A DNA stretch of 64,000 nt from positions 17,382 to 81,381 of the forward strand of contig CAYOFG010000004.1 of NCBI GenBank assembly GCA_964403285.1, read 5' to 3'. The notes beneath the pieces are model-generated. The model worked only from the letters and a program-made list of their open reading frames with translations, was not told the DNA's origin and searched no databases. This stretch comes from WVXT01 sp964403285. GTDB taxonomy: Bacteria > UBA6262 > WVXT01. Shown here one piece after another: positions 33,117 to 42,737 of this stretch (position 1 is the first letter of the stretch; each line of letters opens with the position of its first letter). The position numbers were made by a program, and so were the translations under genes.

Positions 33117-34406
33117 ATGCATTATGTGATTGTGGGAGGAAGTGCAGCCGGAATTAGTGCGGTGGAAGCAATCAGAAGTCAGGATAAGGAAGGAAGGATA
33201 ACACTTGTCTCTGACGAGAAGTTTCCTCTTTATTCGCGATGCCTCATTACTTACTTCCTGGCAGGGAAACTTGCGGAAGATAAACTCAAATATAGAAGTA
33301 GCGATTTCTATGCGAAAGAGAAAGTAGAGGCTCTCAACGGGGTCAGGGCGAAAAGACTCTTGCCGGAAAAGAGAAAGCTTATCCTGGACAATGGAAAAGA
33401 AATCACTTACGATAAATTGTTAATTGCTACAGGTGCCTCACCCCAGATGGTGGAGGTACCCGGTAGTGATAAGGAAGGAATTCTTGGTCTGAGGACTTAC
33501 CGGGACGCGCAATTGATTAATGGAAGGCTGGATAAAGTAAACAGGGTTTCTATTCTCGGTGGGGGATTGATAGGTTTAAGAGCTGCCTATGCTCTCCATG
33601 CAAGGAATAAACAGGTCAAAGTCATAGTTAAATCGAACCAGGTCTTATCTCAGATGCTCGATAAAGGAGCGGCAGATTTCGTCAGGAGAAAGATTGAACA
33701 GAAGGGTATTGAGGTTATGACTGGATTGGCTGCGGTTGAATTTTTGGGCGGAAAAGAGGTTACTGGCCTGGTGCTGGATGATGGCAGAAGATTAGAGTGT
33801 GAACTGGTAATTGTCGGTAAGGGAGTAGAGCCGAATTTAGAGTTAGTAGAAGGCACAGAAATCAAAACTGATTACGGGATTATTGTTGACGATTATCTTC
33901 AAACCAATCTTCCCAATGTATATGCTGCTGGTGATGTAGCTCAGGCGAAAGATTTAATTACTGGCGAGTCAACTATAAATGCCCTGTGGCCCTGTGCAGT
34001 TGCCCAGGGAAAGGTTGCGGGATTGAATATGGCCGGGAAAAAAGTAAAGTACGATGGGTCTCTGGCTATGAACTCCATCGAATTTTTTGGCCTGCCAGTG
34101 ATTTCCATAGGGATAACCCGACCGAAAGAGAAAGAGTATGAACAGTTGGTTAAGGAGGATGCGAAGAACTTTGTATATAAGAAAGTAGTACTTAGAAAAA
34201 ATAGACTTCAGGGAATGATTCTGGTTAATAGGATTGAGCAGGCAGGGGTTATGGGGATTTTGATGAAAAAGAAAGTAGATATTTCATCGATAAAAGGAAT
34301 GCTCTTAGAAGATATATTCGATTTTGCCAAGATTTTGCCAATAATAAAAGAGGGAAAAGAATTATTCACCGAGCAGGAATTCAAAGAGAGCATAATTAGT
34401 TATTGA
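33117..34406 (+). CDS. FAD/NAD oxidoreductase linked to CooF (FNOR)
   Basis: 429 residues, two-dinucleotide-domain flavoprotein of the NADH oxidase/rubredoxin reductase group. The FAD loop GGSAAGISAVEAI is at the N-terminus and the NAD loop is GGGLIGLRAAYAL. The second FAD site is VYAAGDVAQ. The cooS-cooF-FNOR order is known from several CO-using bacteria and suggests electron exchange between CO dehydrogenase and NAD(P). The stop codon is the first base of the second long palindrome. Confidence 0.88.
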   Translation: MHYVIVGGSAAGISAVEAIRSQDKEGRITLVSDEKFPLYSRCLITYFLAGKLAEDKLKYRSSDFYAKEKVEALNGVRAKRLLPEKRKLILDNGKEITYDKLLIATGASPQMVEVPGSDKEGILGLRTYRDAQLINGRLDKVNRVSILGGGLIGLRAAYALHARNKQVKVIVKSNQVLSQMLDKGAADFVRRKIEQKGIEVMTGLAAVEFLGGKEVTGLVLDDGRRLECELVIVGKGVEPNLELVEGTEIKTDYGIIVDDYLQTNLPNVYAAGDVAQAKDLITGESTINALWPCAVAQGKVAGLNMAGKKVKYDGSLAMNSIEFFGLPVISIGITRPKEKEYEQLVKEDAKNFVYKKVVLRKNRLQGMILVNRIEQAGVMGILMKKKVDISSIKGMLLEDIFDFAKILPIIKEGKELFTEQEFKESIISY

Positions 34407-34588
34407 TTAAAAGATAATTTGTTCATCGTTAGGGAATTTCTTTACGCCAAAAAACATCAGACTCTGTAGGGCGCAAAAATAAACTTCTCCGATAAATCGG
34501 AGTCGAACAAATTTTTGCTTGAAGGAAAGATAGTCGTCCTCGTTTTTTGGCTAAAATTCCAAAAACTCTTCACAAATTATCTTTTAAT
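34406..34588. repeat. 183-base palindromic element, copy 2
   Basis: Perfect 17-base ends ATTAAAAGATAATTTGT (34406-34422) and ACAAATTATCTTTTAAT (34572-34588). The interior matches copy 1 at 29767: GCAAAAATAAA, a CTCCGATAAATCGGAG hairpin, ATTTTTGC and GTCCTCGTTTTTTGGCTAAA. The remaining bases to acsB (34589-34708) include TGTAGCTGTCCCGATGAATC and no gene. This accounts for the 302-base gap. Confidence 0.85.
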
Positions 34589-34708
34589 ATTGTAGCTGTC
34601 CCGATGAATCGGGACGAAGCTCTGCATTGACCACACCAAGAGGGGGTGGGTGCTCGATTAGTGGTGAAGGTCCCGAAGAGACTATATTGATTTTGGAGGG
34701 AGAAAGAT

Positions 34709-36886
34709 ATGTCTAAGATTGTGGCAGCAGCAGCTATCAGGGGCGCGCATAAAGTGATAAAAGAGGCAGAAGAATTTTTAAATAAAGCGATCAAGGAGAA
34801 AGGGAAAGACCAGAAAGTTGAATTTCCTGAGACCGCTTACTTCCTTCCCATGGCTTATGCCCTTTTGGGGGCCGAGGTAAAGACTGTAGGAGACATGGTA
34901 CCTGTACTTGAGGAAGCGAAGTCACTTTTGAGAGAGGAGCCGAGCGAGTCTCTCTGGCTTCCCTATCTCGGCGATGCGCTCGATTCCGGCATAGCTACCC
35001 TTTTAGGAGAAGAGATTATTGTCGCCCTAAGATACCTGTATGGCAAAGAACCCCAACCAGATTGTGTTGGTTTCTACACCGATACCTGGATGAGAAGTTA
35101 CGGGATACAACTGGTAGATGGCAGGATGCCCGGTTTTGCTGCCATATTGGGTGCGGCTCCGGATAGCAAAACCGCAGTAGAGATAGTCAGGGAACTTCAG
35201 AAAAGAAATATAATATGTTTTGTTGGCTCCAATCATAATGGCAGGAGCATAATTGACCAACTCAAAGAAGAGAATGTCCAGATGGGTTGGGAGACGTATA
35301 TAGTTCCTTACGGACGCGATACCATAACTGGAATCTATCCACTCAACTGGGCTATCAGATCGGCTCTGACCTTTGGTGGCCTCAAAAAGGGAGAGGCAGT
35401 GAAGTGTCTCAAATACTGCCAGAATAGAGTATTCGCCTTTGGTTTGGCTTTGGGCGAGTTGGATGATGTGAAGTATGCTACCGGTGCAGGAGCTATTAAC
35501 ATGGGCTTTCCTGTAATTGCCGATACCGATATTCCTGAGATAAGGCCCAGTGGTATCTGCACCTATGAACATTTAGTGAAGGAACTTGATCATAAGAAGT
35601 TAGTTCCTACCTGTATCCAGGTGCGTGGCGTTAAGGTTAGGGTAACGGAAATTCCCATTCCCGTTGCCTATTCTGCTGCTTTTGAGGGAGAGACAGTAAG
35701 AAAAGAGCAGATGTATGTCCAGTTTGGAGGAAAATATTCGACTGCTTTTGAGTATGTCACCACAAGAGATTTGGACGACGTGGAAGATGGAAAGATAGAA
35801 GTAATTGGACCGGAAGTGGACAAAGCTGAAGAGGGTGGGGCAATGCCTTTAGGGATATATGTCGAAGTAGCTGGCAGAAAGATGCAGAAGGATTTTGAGC
35901 CCATATTAGAACGGCAGATTCATACTTTTTTGAACGAGGCTATGGGGATATTCCATATGGGTCAGAGAGACCTTAACTGGTTAAGGATTAGTAAAGATGC
36001 GAAGAAGAAAGGCTTCAAGATTCGCCATTTTGGAGTGATTATTCACGCTCGCCTTCACGATACCTTCGGGGCAATAGTGGATAAAGCTCAGGTTACAATT
36101 TATACTCGACAGGAGGATGTGGAGAAATATCGTTCAGAAGCCAAGAAGGCTTATGAGGAACGCGATGAACGCATAGGAGGAATGACCGACGAGAGCGTCG
36201 ATACTTTCTACTCTTGCACGCTATGTCAATCGTTTGCGCCGAATCATGTATGTATAGTTAAACCAGAAAGATTAGGGTTATGTGGCGCTTATACTTGGCT
36301 GGATGCTCGCGCTTGTTTTGAGTTGAATCCCACAGGACCAAATCAGCCGGTGAAGAAAGGAGAATTTATTGACTCATTAAGGGGTGAGTGGAAGGGAGTG
36401 AATGATTTCATCTATCAAAAATCTAACAAGACCTTAGAACGCTTCCACGGTTATTCCATAATAAGTTGCCCAGAGACCTCATGTGGGTGCTTCGAGTGTA
36501 TAATTGCTATACTTCCCGAGACGAATGGCTTTATGATTGTAAATAGGGAATTTGCTGGTATGACTCCCATAGGGATGACTTTCAGCACCTTGGCTGGCTC
36601 TGTGGGTGGAGGAGCACAGACCCCGGGCTTTATGGGCATTGGAAGACTGTATATCGTTAGTAAGAAGTTTATCTCTGCTGATGGAGGGATAAAACGCATA
36701 GTCTGGATGACAAAAGAGTTAAAAGAAGCACTGGGGGATAAATTTAAGAAAAGGTGCGAAGAAGAAGGAATTCCTGAGCTGATAGATAAGATTGCTGATG
36801 AGACAGTCGCCACCACCACAGAGGAACTTCTCTCGTATTTGCAGAAAGTGAAGCACCCGGCTTTAGACATGGAACCATTGATATGA
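34709..36886 (+). CDS. acsB: Acetyl-CoA synthase (CODH/ACS beta)
   Basis: 725 residues, close to the Moorella protein (about 729). It joins CO, methyl and CoA to acetyl-CoA. A-cluster Cys are Cys503, 506, 515 and 525 (SCTLCQSFAPNHVC...LCG) and Cys592-Gly-Cys594 with Cys597 (SCGCFEC), the same spacing as in Moorella. The N-terminal region that binds the CO dehydrogenase is also present, unlike in archaeal forms. The ribosome site is GGAGGGAG. Confidence 0.97.
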   Translation: MSKIVAAAAIRGAHKVIKEAEEFLNKAIKEKGKDQKVEFPETAYFLPMAYALLGAEVKTVGDMVPVLEEAKSLLREEPSESLWLPYLGDALDSGIATLLGEEIIVALRYLYGKEPQPDCVGFYTDTWMRSYGIQLVDGRMPGFAAILGAAPDSKTAVEIVRELQKRNIICFVGSNHNGRSIIDQLKEENVQMGWETYIVPYGRDTITGIYPLNWAIRSALTFGGLKKGEAVKCLKYCQNRVFAFGLALGELDDVKYATGAGAINMGFPVIADTDIPEIRPSGICTYEHLVKELDHKKLVPTCIQVRGVKVRVTEIPIPVAYSAAFEGETVRKEQMYVQFGGKYSTAFEYVTTRDLDDVEDGKIEVIGPEVDKAEEGGAMPLGIYVEVAGRKMQKDFEPILERQIHTFLNEAMGIFHMGQRDLNWLRISKDAKKKGFKIRHFGVIIHARLHDTFGAIVDKAQVTIYTRQEDVEKYRSEAKKAYEERDERIGGMTDESVDTFYSCTLCQSFAPNHVCIVKPERLGLCGAYTWLDARACFELNPTGPNQPVKKGEFIDSLRGEWKGVNDFIYQKSNKTLERFHGYSIISCPETSCGCFECIIAILPETNGFMIVNREFAGMTPIGMTFSTLAGSVGGGAQTPGFMGIGRLYIVSKKFISADGGIKRIVWMTKELKEALGDKFKKRCEEEGIPELIDKIADETVATTTEELLSYLQKVKHPALDMEPLI

Positions 36887-36899
36887 ATTGAGAAAGGAG

Positions 36900-37080
36900 G
36901 GTCGCTGTTCCGACGGATAAGGAGGAACGTGTCAGCGACGCCTGCGAGTCGGTGAGCAGGCAGGTCACCGACTGAAGCGAAGCGAAAGGGTCGTCGTCGC
37001 GACGAGTAAGGAGCGACAAGTCTGGCGACGGGTTCGAGATGGTGAGAACCCCGGCCGGATTGAGCGAAGCGAAAGGAGGT
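36900..37080. repeat. GC-rich structured spacer between acsB and ACT gene
   Basis: Several stems: GTCGCTG/CAGCGAC, AGTCGGTGA/TCACCGACT, GTCGTCGTCGCGACGA. The word GCGAAGCGAAAGG occurs twice (near 36977 and 37065). Composition is clearly more GC-rich than the flanks. It ends in the ribosome site AAAGGAGGTGA of the next gene. It is non-coding and probably another repeat type. Confidence 0.6.
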
Positions 37081-37089
37081 GAGTAAGTT

Positions 37090-37503
37090 ATGGCTAAGGC
37101 GAACAAAGTCAATCATTTAATTGTGGAGACTCCCGACAAAGTAGGCATGATGGCAAAGGTCTGCTCGGCAATTTCAGATGCAGGGGTAAACATTAGAGCG
37201 ATCTCTGCGAGTGCCAGAGCACGGAAGGGACATTTTATGCTTCTCACAGAGAACAATCCTAAAGCAAAGGAGGCTCTTAAAGCTGCTGGTTTTAAAGTCA
37301 AAGAGGAGGAGGCTGTAGCCGTTGAGCTGGAGAACGAGGTCGGGGCAGCAAAAAAGTTGGCTAAGAAGCTGGCAGATGCCAAAGTGAATCTAAGATATTG
37401 TTATGGTTCTACTGGTAATGGCACGATGGCACTCCTGGTCTTTAATTCAAGCGACAACGAGAAAGCAATAAGGACCCTCGGTATTATGGGAGTGGGGGAA
37501 TAA
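37090..37503 (+). CDS. Tandem ACT-domain protein
   Basis: 137 residues folding as two ACT domains: 1-68 with VETPDKVGMMAKVCSAISDAGVNI, and 72-137 with ELENEVGAAKKLAKKLADAKVN and CYGSTGNGTMALLVF. ACT domains bind small ligands such as amino acids. There is no enzyme domain, so it may be a ligand-sensing regulator. The position between acsB and acsC suggests a role tied to acetyl-CoA synthesis, but that is inference. Confidence 0.82.
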   Translation: MAKANKVNHLIVETPDKVGMMAKVCSAISDAGVNIRAISASARARKGHFMLLTENNPKAKEALKAAGFKVKEEEAVAVELENEVGAAKKLAKKLADAKVNLRYCYGSTGNGTMALLVFNSSDNEKAIRTLGIMGVGE

Positions 37504-37540
37504 TCCGATTTCGGTAACGGAAACAGAAGAAGCTCTGGAA

Positions 37541-37600
37541 TGTAGGGGCGACACTCTGTGGTCGCCCAAAGAGAGGGACGGCACAGAGTCCGTCCCCTAC
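37541..37600. repeat. Palindromic repeat, GTAGGGG...CCCCTAC family
   Basis: The outer arms TGTAGGGG and CCCCTACA enclose GGCGAC/GTCGCC and GGGACGG/CCGTCCC hairpins. The right half (GAGGGACGGCACAGAGTCCG...) is nearly identical to 47242-47270. Confidence 0.8.
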
Positions 37601-37624
37601 AGCTACAAATGGTTGGAGGAGATT

Positions 37625-38962
37625 ATGGCTTTAACGGGTCTGGAGATTTATAAGCATTTGCCAAAGACAAATTGTAAGAAGTGTGGCTTTCCCACTTGTT
37701 TAGCATTTGCTATGGCTCTGGCGGGAAAGAAGACTTCGCTGGATAAGTGTCCCGATATTACAGAAGAGGCGAAGCTTGCCCTGGAATCTGCTTCTCAACC
37801 TCCTATGGCAACAATTACTATTGGCGTAGGAGAAGATAAAGTAGAGGTTGGCGGCGAGACAGTTCTCTTCCGGCACGAGAAGACTTTCTACCACCCTTGC
37901 GCTATTGGCATCACTTTGAGTGACTCTCTGGAGAAGGAAAAAATCCTCCGGCGAATTGAAAAAATCAGTAAGTTAAAATTCGAAAGGGTGGGTATGTTTC
38001 TGCAAGTGAATCTCATTGCCATTTCTAACGACAGCAATAGTCAGGATAAGTTCTGCGATGCAATAAGAGGTGCGACGGAAAAATCTAATTTACCATTGGT
38101 TTTAATCTCCAATAACCCACAAGTTTTAGAGGCTGGTTTGAAAATATGTGCTGAAAGAAAACCATTAATTTATTCGGCTAAGGAAGATAATCAAGAAGCC
38201 ATGGTAGGTTTAGCCAAGAAATATTCCTGCCCCCTGGCAGTTTATGGGAAGAATTTAGAAGAGTTAGATTCCCTTTCCCAGAAGGTGGTTGCCTCGGGAG
38301 TAAAAGATGTTGTCCTTGATCCTGGAACGAGAAATCTGGGTGGCTCTGTTCAGGATTTTACTCAGCTCAGGAGATTAGCTTTAAAGAGAGGTTATCGACC
38401 ATTCGGTTATCCGGTAATTGCCTTTGTCAGAGGCAATGACCCTTACCAGGAAGTTTCTATGGCAGCCACTTATATTTCCAAGTATGCTAACATAGTGGTG
38501 CTTGATAGAACTGAGCCGGAGGAGATTCTCCCTCTGATTACTCTGAGGCAGAATATATATACCGATCCTCAGAAGCCGATAATGGTCGAACCCAAACTTT
38601 ATGAAATCGGCACACCGAACGAAAATTCTCCACTATTGGTAACTACAAACTTTTCTCTTACATTTTTTACGGTTCAGCCGGAGATTGAGGCAAGCAAGGT
38701 TCCCTCTTATTTATTAATCGTTGAAGCTGAAGGTCTCTCTGTGCTTACCGCTTGGGCTGCTGAGAAGTTTACACCTGAGGGAATTTTTGCGGCAATGAAG
38801 AAGGCAGAGGTAGAGAAGAAGCTATCTCATAAAAAAATAATTATTCCTGGCTATGTAGCTGTAATGAAGGCAAAATTGGAAGATGAAAGTGGCTGGGAAG
38901 TTCTGGTAGGTCCGAAAGAGGGTTCGGGAATTCCCAAATATCTGAAAGAGACATGGAAATAG
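37625..38962 (+). CDS. acsC: Corrinoid iron-sulfur protein large subunit
   Basis: 445 residues from ATG 37625, with a GGAGGAG site; a TTG at 37613 is in frame. The N-terminal [4Fe-4S] motif is CKKCGFPTCLAFAMALAGKK..C. A TIM-barrel middle and a C-terminal corrinoid-binding domain follow. With AcsD it carries the methyl group from methyl-tetrahydrofolate to AcsB. The gene order acsC-acsV-cooC-acsD-acsE resembles known acetogen clusters. Confidence 0.95.
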   Translation: MALTGLEIYKHLPKTNCKKCGFPTCLAFAMALAGKKTSLDKCPDITEEAKLALESASQPPMATITIGVGEDKVEVGGETVLFRHEKTFYHPCAIGITLSDSLEKEKILRRIEKISKLKFERVGMFLQVNLIAISNDSNSQDKFCDAIRGATEKSNLPLVLISNNPQVLEAGLKICAERKPLIYSAKEDNQEAMVGLAKKYSCPLAVYGKNLEELDSLSQKVVASGVKDVVLDPGTRNLGGSVQDFTQLRRLALKRGYRPFGYPVIAFVRGNDPYQEVSMAATYISKYANIVVLDRTEPEEILPLITLRQNIYTDPQKPIMVEPKLYEIGTPNENSPLLVTTNFSLTFFTVQPEIEASKVPSYLLIVEAEGLSVLTAWAAEKFTPEGIFAAMKKAEVEKKLSHKKIIIPGYVAVMKAKLEDESGWEVLVGPKEGSGIPKYLKETWK

Positions 38963-38977
38963 GAAGCGAAGGACATT

Positions 38978-40921
38978 ATGGAGAAATGTAAGATAGTCTT
39001 TTATCCCTGGAAAAAGGAAGTAACTGTCCCCAGCGGCACGGACCTGTTGACTGCAGCGATAAGAGCCGGTGTCCATATTTATAATAGCTGTGGAGGCGAG
39101 GGGATTTGTGGTCGGTGCAAGGTTATTGTTAGAAAGGGTGAGGTCGTCACTGAAGCCACGGGGCGTTTGAGTGCTGAAGAGAGAAAGAGGGGCTATGTTC
39201 TTGCTTGCCGTACTACGTGCAAGGGAGGAATGGAAATTGAAGTGCCTCCCGAATCTCGCCTGGAAGGTTTGGAGATTCTTACTGAGGAGGCAAGGGCAAA
39301 GAGGCTAGTTGGACTTTATACACCAGCAGAAGAAGTCGAGAAAGGACCCGAAGTAGCTTTGGAGAGGGTATTTACTCATGGTCCCCTTTCGACCAAGTTA
39401 TACCTGGAACTTTCTCCTCCTACCCTGGAAGATAATATTGGCGATCTGGAACGAGTCTATCGGGAAATCAGAAAGGGAAGGGAAATTCCTATTATGCAGA
39501 TGGGCTTAGCCAATATTAAAAAATTGAGCAAACTTCTCAGAGAGAGCGGCTGGAAAGTGACTGCTACCCTCGGTAATCGAAATGAGACTACGGAAGTAGT
39601 GCTAATTGAGCCTGGAGATACAACCAACAAAAATTATGGCGTGGCAGTAGATATCGGGACAACGACAATAGTGGCTTATCTGGTCAACCTCGCAGAGCGT
39701 CATGTCCTCGGCGCAAAAGCTTGCTATAATCCGCAAGTCGATTTTGGTGAGGACGTTATCTCCCGAATAATTTTCGCTCAGGAAGAGGATAGGTTAGAAA
39801 AGTTGCACCATGTGGTAATAGATGCAATTAATAATCTCATTTTAGGAATGGTTTTAGAACACAATTTGACCCTTAACGATATTAATGGCGTTGCCTGTGC
39901 CGGCAATACAACCATGATTCATCTTTTGTTGCGAGTTCCTCCCGAATACTTGCGAAAGGAACCATATGTTCCCACCGCTGGATTCATTCCTGTTATAAGG
40001 GCGGCGGAGGCAGGAATTAAGATTAATCCTCGGGGGCTCCTCTGTTGCATACCCGGAGTGAGTAGCTATGTTGGTGGGGATATAACAGCTGGCGTTTTAG
40101 CTTCGGGATTGGATGATTTGCCAACTTTGGGACTATTTATAGATCTGGGGACAAATGGTGAAGTGGTCTTAGGAAATAGAGATTGGTTAGTCTGCTGTTC
40201 GACTTCTGCTGGCCCCTGTTTTGAGGGTGGAGGGGTAAAATGGGGGATCCGCGCGATGAAAGGTGCTATCCAGAGAATGGAAATAAATCCTTCCAGGGAT
40301 AAAGTCAAGCTCTATACTATTGGTGAAGAGAAGCCTAAAGGTATCTGTGGTGCTGGACTGGTTGACTGCGTGGGTGAGCTTCTGAAAAGTGGTAGGCTTA
40401 ACAGGGCAGGAAAACTAATTTCTCAATCATCGAAGCGAATAAGAAAAGGAGAAGACGGTTGGGAGTTCGTTCTGGTAGAAGCGAAGAAGTCTCTTGTAAG
40501 ACAGGACATCGTTATAACTGAGACGGATATAAAAAACCTGATACATTCAAAAGGAGCAATCTATTCCGGAGCCGAAGTTCTATTGAAACGGGTGGGATTG
40601 AGTTTCCAGGATTTAGAACAAGTGTTTATTGCCGGCGGATTAGGGACAGCTCTGGATGTGGAGAAAGCAATTATGATTGGGCTTTTGCCCGATCTTCCTC
40701 TGGAAAAATTCACCTTCATTGGCAATAGCGCCATCGCGGGAACGAAGATGTGTCTACTTTCTCAGGAGGCGATGAGAAAAGCAGAAAAGATTGCTGGAAG
40801 GATGACCTACGTAGATTTGAGCACAGAGCCAGAATTTATGAATAACTATACTGCTTCACTTTTTTTGCCACATACAGATATAAACCTCTTCCCCAGCGTG
40901 AAGAAATTGATAAAAAGTTAA
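38978..40921 (+). CDS. acsV: Corrinoid reductive activator AcsV (ferredoxin-ASKHA)
   Basis: 647 residues. The N-terminal [2Fe-2S] ferredoxin domain has CGGEGICGRCKV and a fourth Cys in CRTTC. A linker follows, then the ASKHA ATPase-like domain of the DUF4445/RACE family from about 220, with VDIGTTTIVAYL, CAGNTTMIHLLL, DLGTNGEVVLG and IAGGLGTALD. Members reduce inactive Co(II) corrinoid to Co(I) with ATP. The partner is the corrinoid protein AcsCD encoded on both sides. Confidence 0.93.
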   Translation: MEKCKIVFYPWKKEVTVPSGTDLLTAAIRAGVHIYNSCGGEGICGRCKVIVRKGEVVTEATGRLSAEERKRGYVLACRTTCKGGMEIEVPPESRLEGLEILTEEARAKRLVGLYTPAEEVEKGPEVALERVFTHGPLSTKLYLELSPPTLEDNIGDLERVYREIRKGREIPIMQMGLANIKKLSKLLRESGWKVTATLGNRNETTEVVLIEPGDTTNKNYGVAVDIGTTTIVAYLVNLAERHVLGAKACYNPQVDFGEDVISRIIFAQEEDRLEKLHHVVIDAINNLILGMVLEHNLTLNDINGVACAGNTTMIHLLLRVPPEYLRKEPYVPTAGFIPVIRAAEAGIKINPRGLLCCIPGVSSYVGGDITAGVLASGLDDLPTLGLFIDLGTNGEVVLGNRDWLVCCSTSAGPCFEGGGVKWGIRAMKGAIQRMEINPSRDKVKLYTIGEEKPKGICGAGLVDCVGELLKSGRLNRAGKLISQSSKRIRKGEDGWEFVLVEAKKSLVRQDIVITETDIKNLIHSKGAIYSGAEVLLKRVGLSFQDLEQVFIAGGLGTALDVEKAIMIGLLPDLPLEKFTFIGNSAIAGTKMCLLSQEAMRKAEKIAGRMTYVDLSTEPEFMNNYTASLFLPHTDINLFPSVKKLIKS

Positions 40922-40936
40922 TTTAGGTGAGTAATT

Positions 40937-41689
40937 ATGGCTTTTACTATTGCAGTGGCAGGTAAGGGCGGAAGTGGCAAGACGACTTTAGCCACTCTGA
41001 CTATTCTCCACCTCATTAGACAAAATAAGGGACCTATTCTGGCAGTTGATGCTGACCCCAATTCCAATTTGAACGTAGGCCTGGGTATGAAATTTGAAGA
41101 GACTATAGCTGACCTACGAGAGGAGGTTCTGACTAAGGAGATTCCTTCAGGAATGTCCAAAACCGATTTTTTCGATTATCGCTTACACCAATGTTTAGTG
41201 GAAGGTGATAAAGTTGACCTCTTGGTGATGGGTCGGCCGGAAGGGCCTGGCTGTTACTGCGCAGTGAACAATCTTCTCAGGCAATATCTCTCCAGAATTT
41301 CTAAACAGTATGAATATGTAGTTATGGATAACGAGGCGGGAATGGAACATTTGAGCAGGAGAACGACTGATGGTGTGGATGTACTACTTATTACCAGCGA
41401 TCCCACTTTGGTAAGTATCAGGTCTGCAGCGAGAATTAAGGAAATTGCCCTCAAGATAAAACTGAAAATAAAAGATATATATCTAATTATCAATAAAGTA
41501 GCGAAATCGAAAGACATCTCTTCTCTCATTTCAGGAAGCATCGGCGATAAGTTATCGCTGTTGGAAAATATACCCGAAGACCCTTTAGTCCTTGAAGCTT
41601 CTGAAAAAGAGGAAAATCTTCTCTCTCTTCCAGCAGAATCTCCTTCTTTTCAAGCAGTTGGTAGATTAATGAAAAAGCTGAAGTTGTAG
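40937..41689 (+). CDS. CooC-type ATPase, second copy (AcsF-like)
   Basis: 250 residues with P-loop GKGGSGKTTLA, VDADPNSNLN and the Cys pair GCYCAVN. It is paralogous to the CooC at 29982, but the GKGGSGKT loop and surroundings differ. Between acsV and acsD it is in the place of the ATPase thought to mature acetyl-CoA synthase (AcsF). Two copies suggest separate work on CO dehydrogenase and acetyl-CoA synthase. Confidence 0.88.
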   Translation: MAFTIAVAGKGGSGKTTLATLTILHLIRQNKGPILAVDADPNSNLNVGLGMKFEETIADLREEVLTKEIPSGMSKTDFFDYRLHQCLVEGDKVDLLVMGRPEGPGCYCAVNNLLRQYLSRISKQYEYVVMDNEAGMEHLSRRTTDGVDVLLITSDPTLVSIRSAARIKEIALKIKLKIKDIYLIINKVAKSKDISSLISGSIGDKLSLLENIPEDPLVLEASEKEENLLSLPAESPSFQAVGRLMKKLKL

Positions 41690-41716
41690 GAGTAGTACCA
41701 TTCTCCGCAGTAAAGA

Positions 41717-42715
41717 ATGGGGAAAATATTAATAAGATTCAGGAGTATAAAATTGGAAAAAGCTATTGAGAAATGGGCAAGTAAGGTTAACGAGGTAATT
41801 ATTGGAGCGACACAGAAAGAGGGTGGAACGAGGAGTTCTCTCATTAAGGTAGGAGGAGCTACTACTCTGCCATTCCTCCATTTTGAAGAAGCTATCCCCA
41901 ATTCGCCGACAATTGCTATGGAAGTCTGGGATATGGAGCCTCCTGATTGGCCGGATATACTGAAGAAGCCATTTGGAGATGTGCTTGGTGACCCAGTAGA
42001 ATGGGCCAAGAAATGCATAAACGAGTATGGAGCCGATTTCTTGTGTTTGCGGCTCGCTTCCACGCACCCGGATAGCAAAAATAGTTCTCCCCAGGAGGCT
42101 TCGGCCACGGTCAAGAAAGTTCTGGATGCAGTATCCGTTCCTTTAATGATTATAGGATGTAACCAGGCAGAGAAAGACACGGAAGTTATTCCCGCAGTCA
42201 GTGAAGCTGCTCGGAGAGAGAACTGCCTGGTAGGCATAGCAGTGCAGGCAAACTACAAGACAATAACTGCGGCCTGTCAAAGCGATGGACATTCGATAAT
42301 TGCCGAATCTCCTATCGATATCAATTTAGCCAAGCAATTGAATATTCTTATATCAGATATGGGGTTTCCTCCGGAGAAGATAATTATGCACCCTGCCACA
42401 GGAGCTCTGGGCTATGGTCTGGAATATACTTATTCCATAATGGAACGCACTCGCCTGGCAGCGCTACAAGGAGATAAGATGATGTCCATGCCCATGGTAA
42501 ATTTCGTAGGACAGGAAGTGTGGAGGGTCAAAGAAGCTAAGACCTCTGAAAAAGAGGTTCCTGAATGGGGACCGATAGCGTCCAGGGGACCCCTCTGGGA
42601 AATTACTACTGCTGTGAGCTATCTTCAGGCAGGAGCAGATATCTTGGTAATGTGCCACCCTAAAGCAATAGAAAGCGTTAGGAAGACTATCGGCGATTTA
42701 ATGAAAAAAGAATAA
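41717..42715 (+). CDS. acsD: Corrinoid iron-sulfur protein small subunit
   Basis: 332 residues from ATG 41717. TTG 41753 with a perfect AGGAG at 7 bases is an alternative giving 320 residues. TIM-barrel subunit; IGATQKEGGTRSSLIKVGGATTLPF near the N-terminus and the YGLEYTYSIMERTRLAALQGDKM segment are family features. It pairs with AcsC to hold the corrinoid that accepts the methyl group. Confidence 0.94.
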   Translation: MGKILIRFRSIKLEKAIEKWASKVNEVIIGATQKEGGTRSSLIKVGGATTLPFLHFEEAIPNSPTIAMEVWDMEPPDWPDILKKPFGDVLGDPVEWAKKCINEYGADFLCLRLASTHPDSKNSSPQEASATVKKVLDAVSVPLMIIGCNQAEKDTEVIPAVSEAARRENCLVGIAVQANYKTITAACQSDGHSIIAESPIDINLAKQLNILISDMGFPPEKIIMHPATGALGYGLEYTYSIMERTRLAALQGDKMMSMPMVNFVGQEVWRVKEAKTSEKEVPEWGPIASRGPLWEITTAVSYLQAGADILVMCHPKAIESVRKTIGDLMKKE

Positions 42716-42737
42716 GTAATTTAGAAGAGAGAATACC

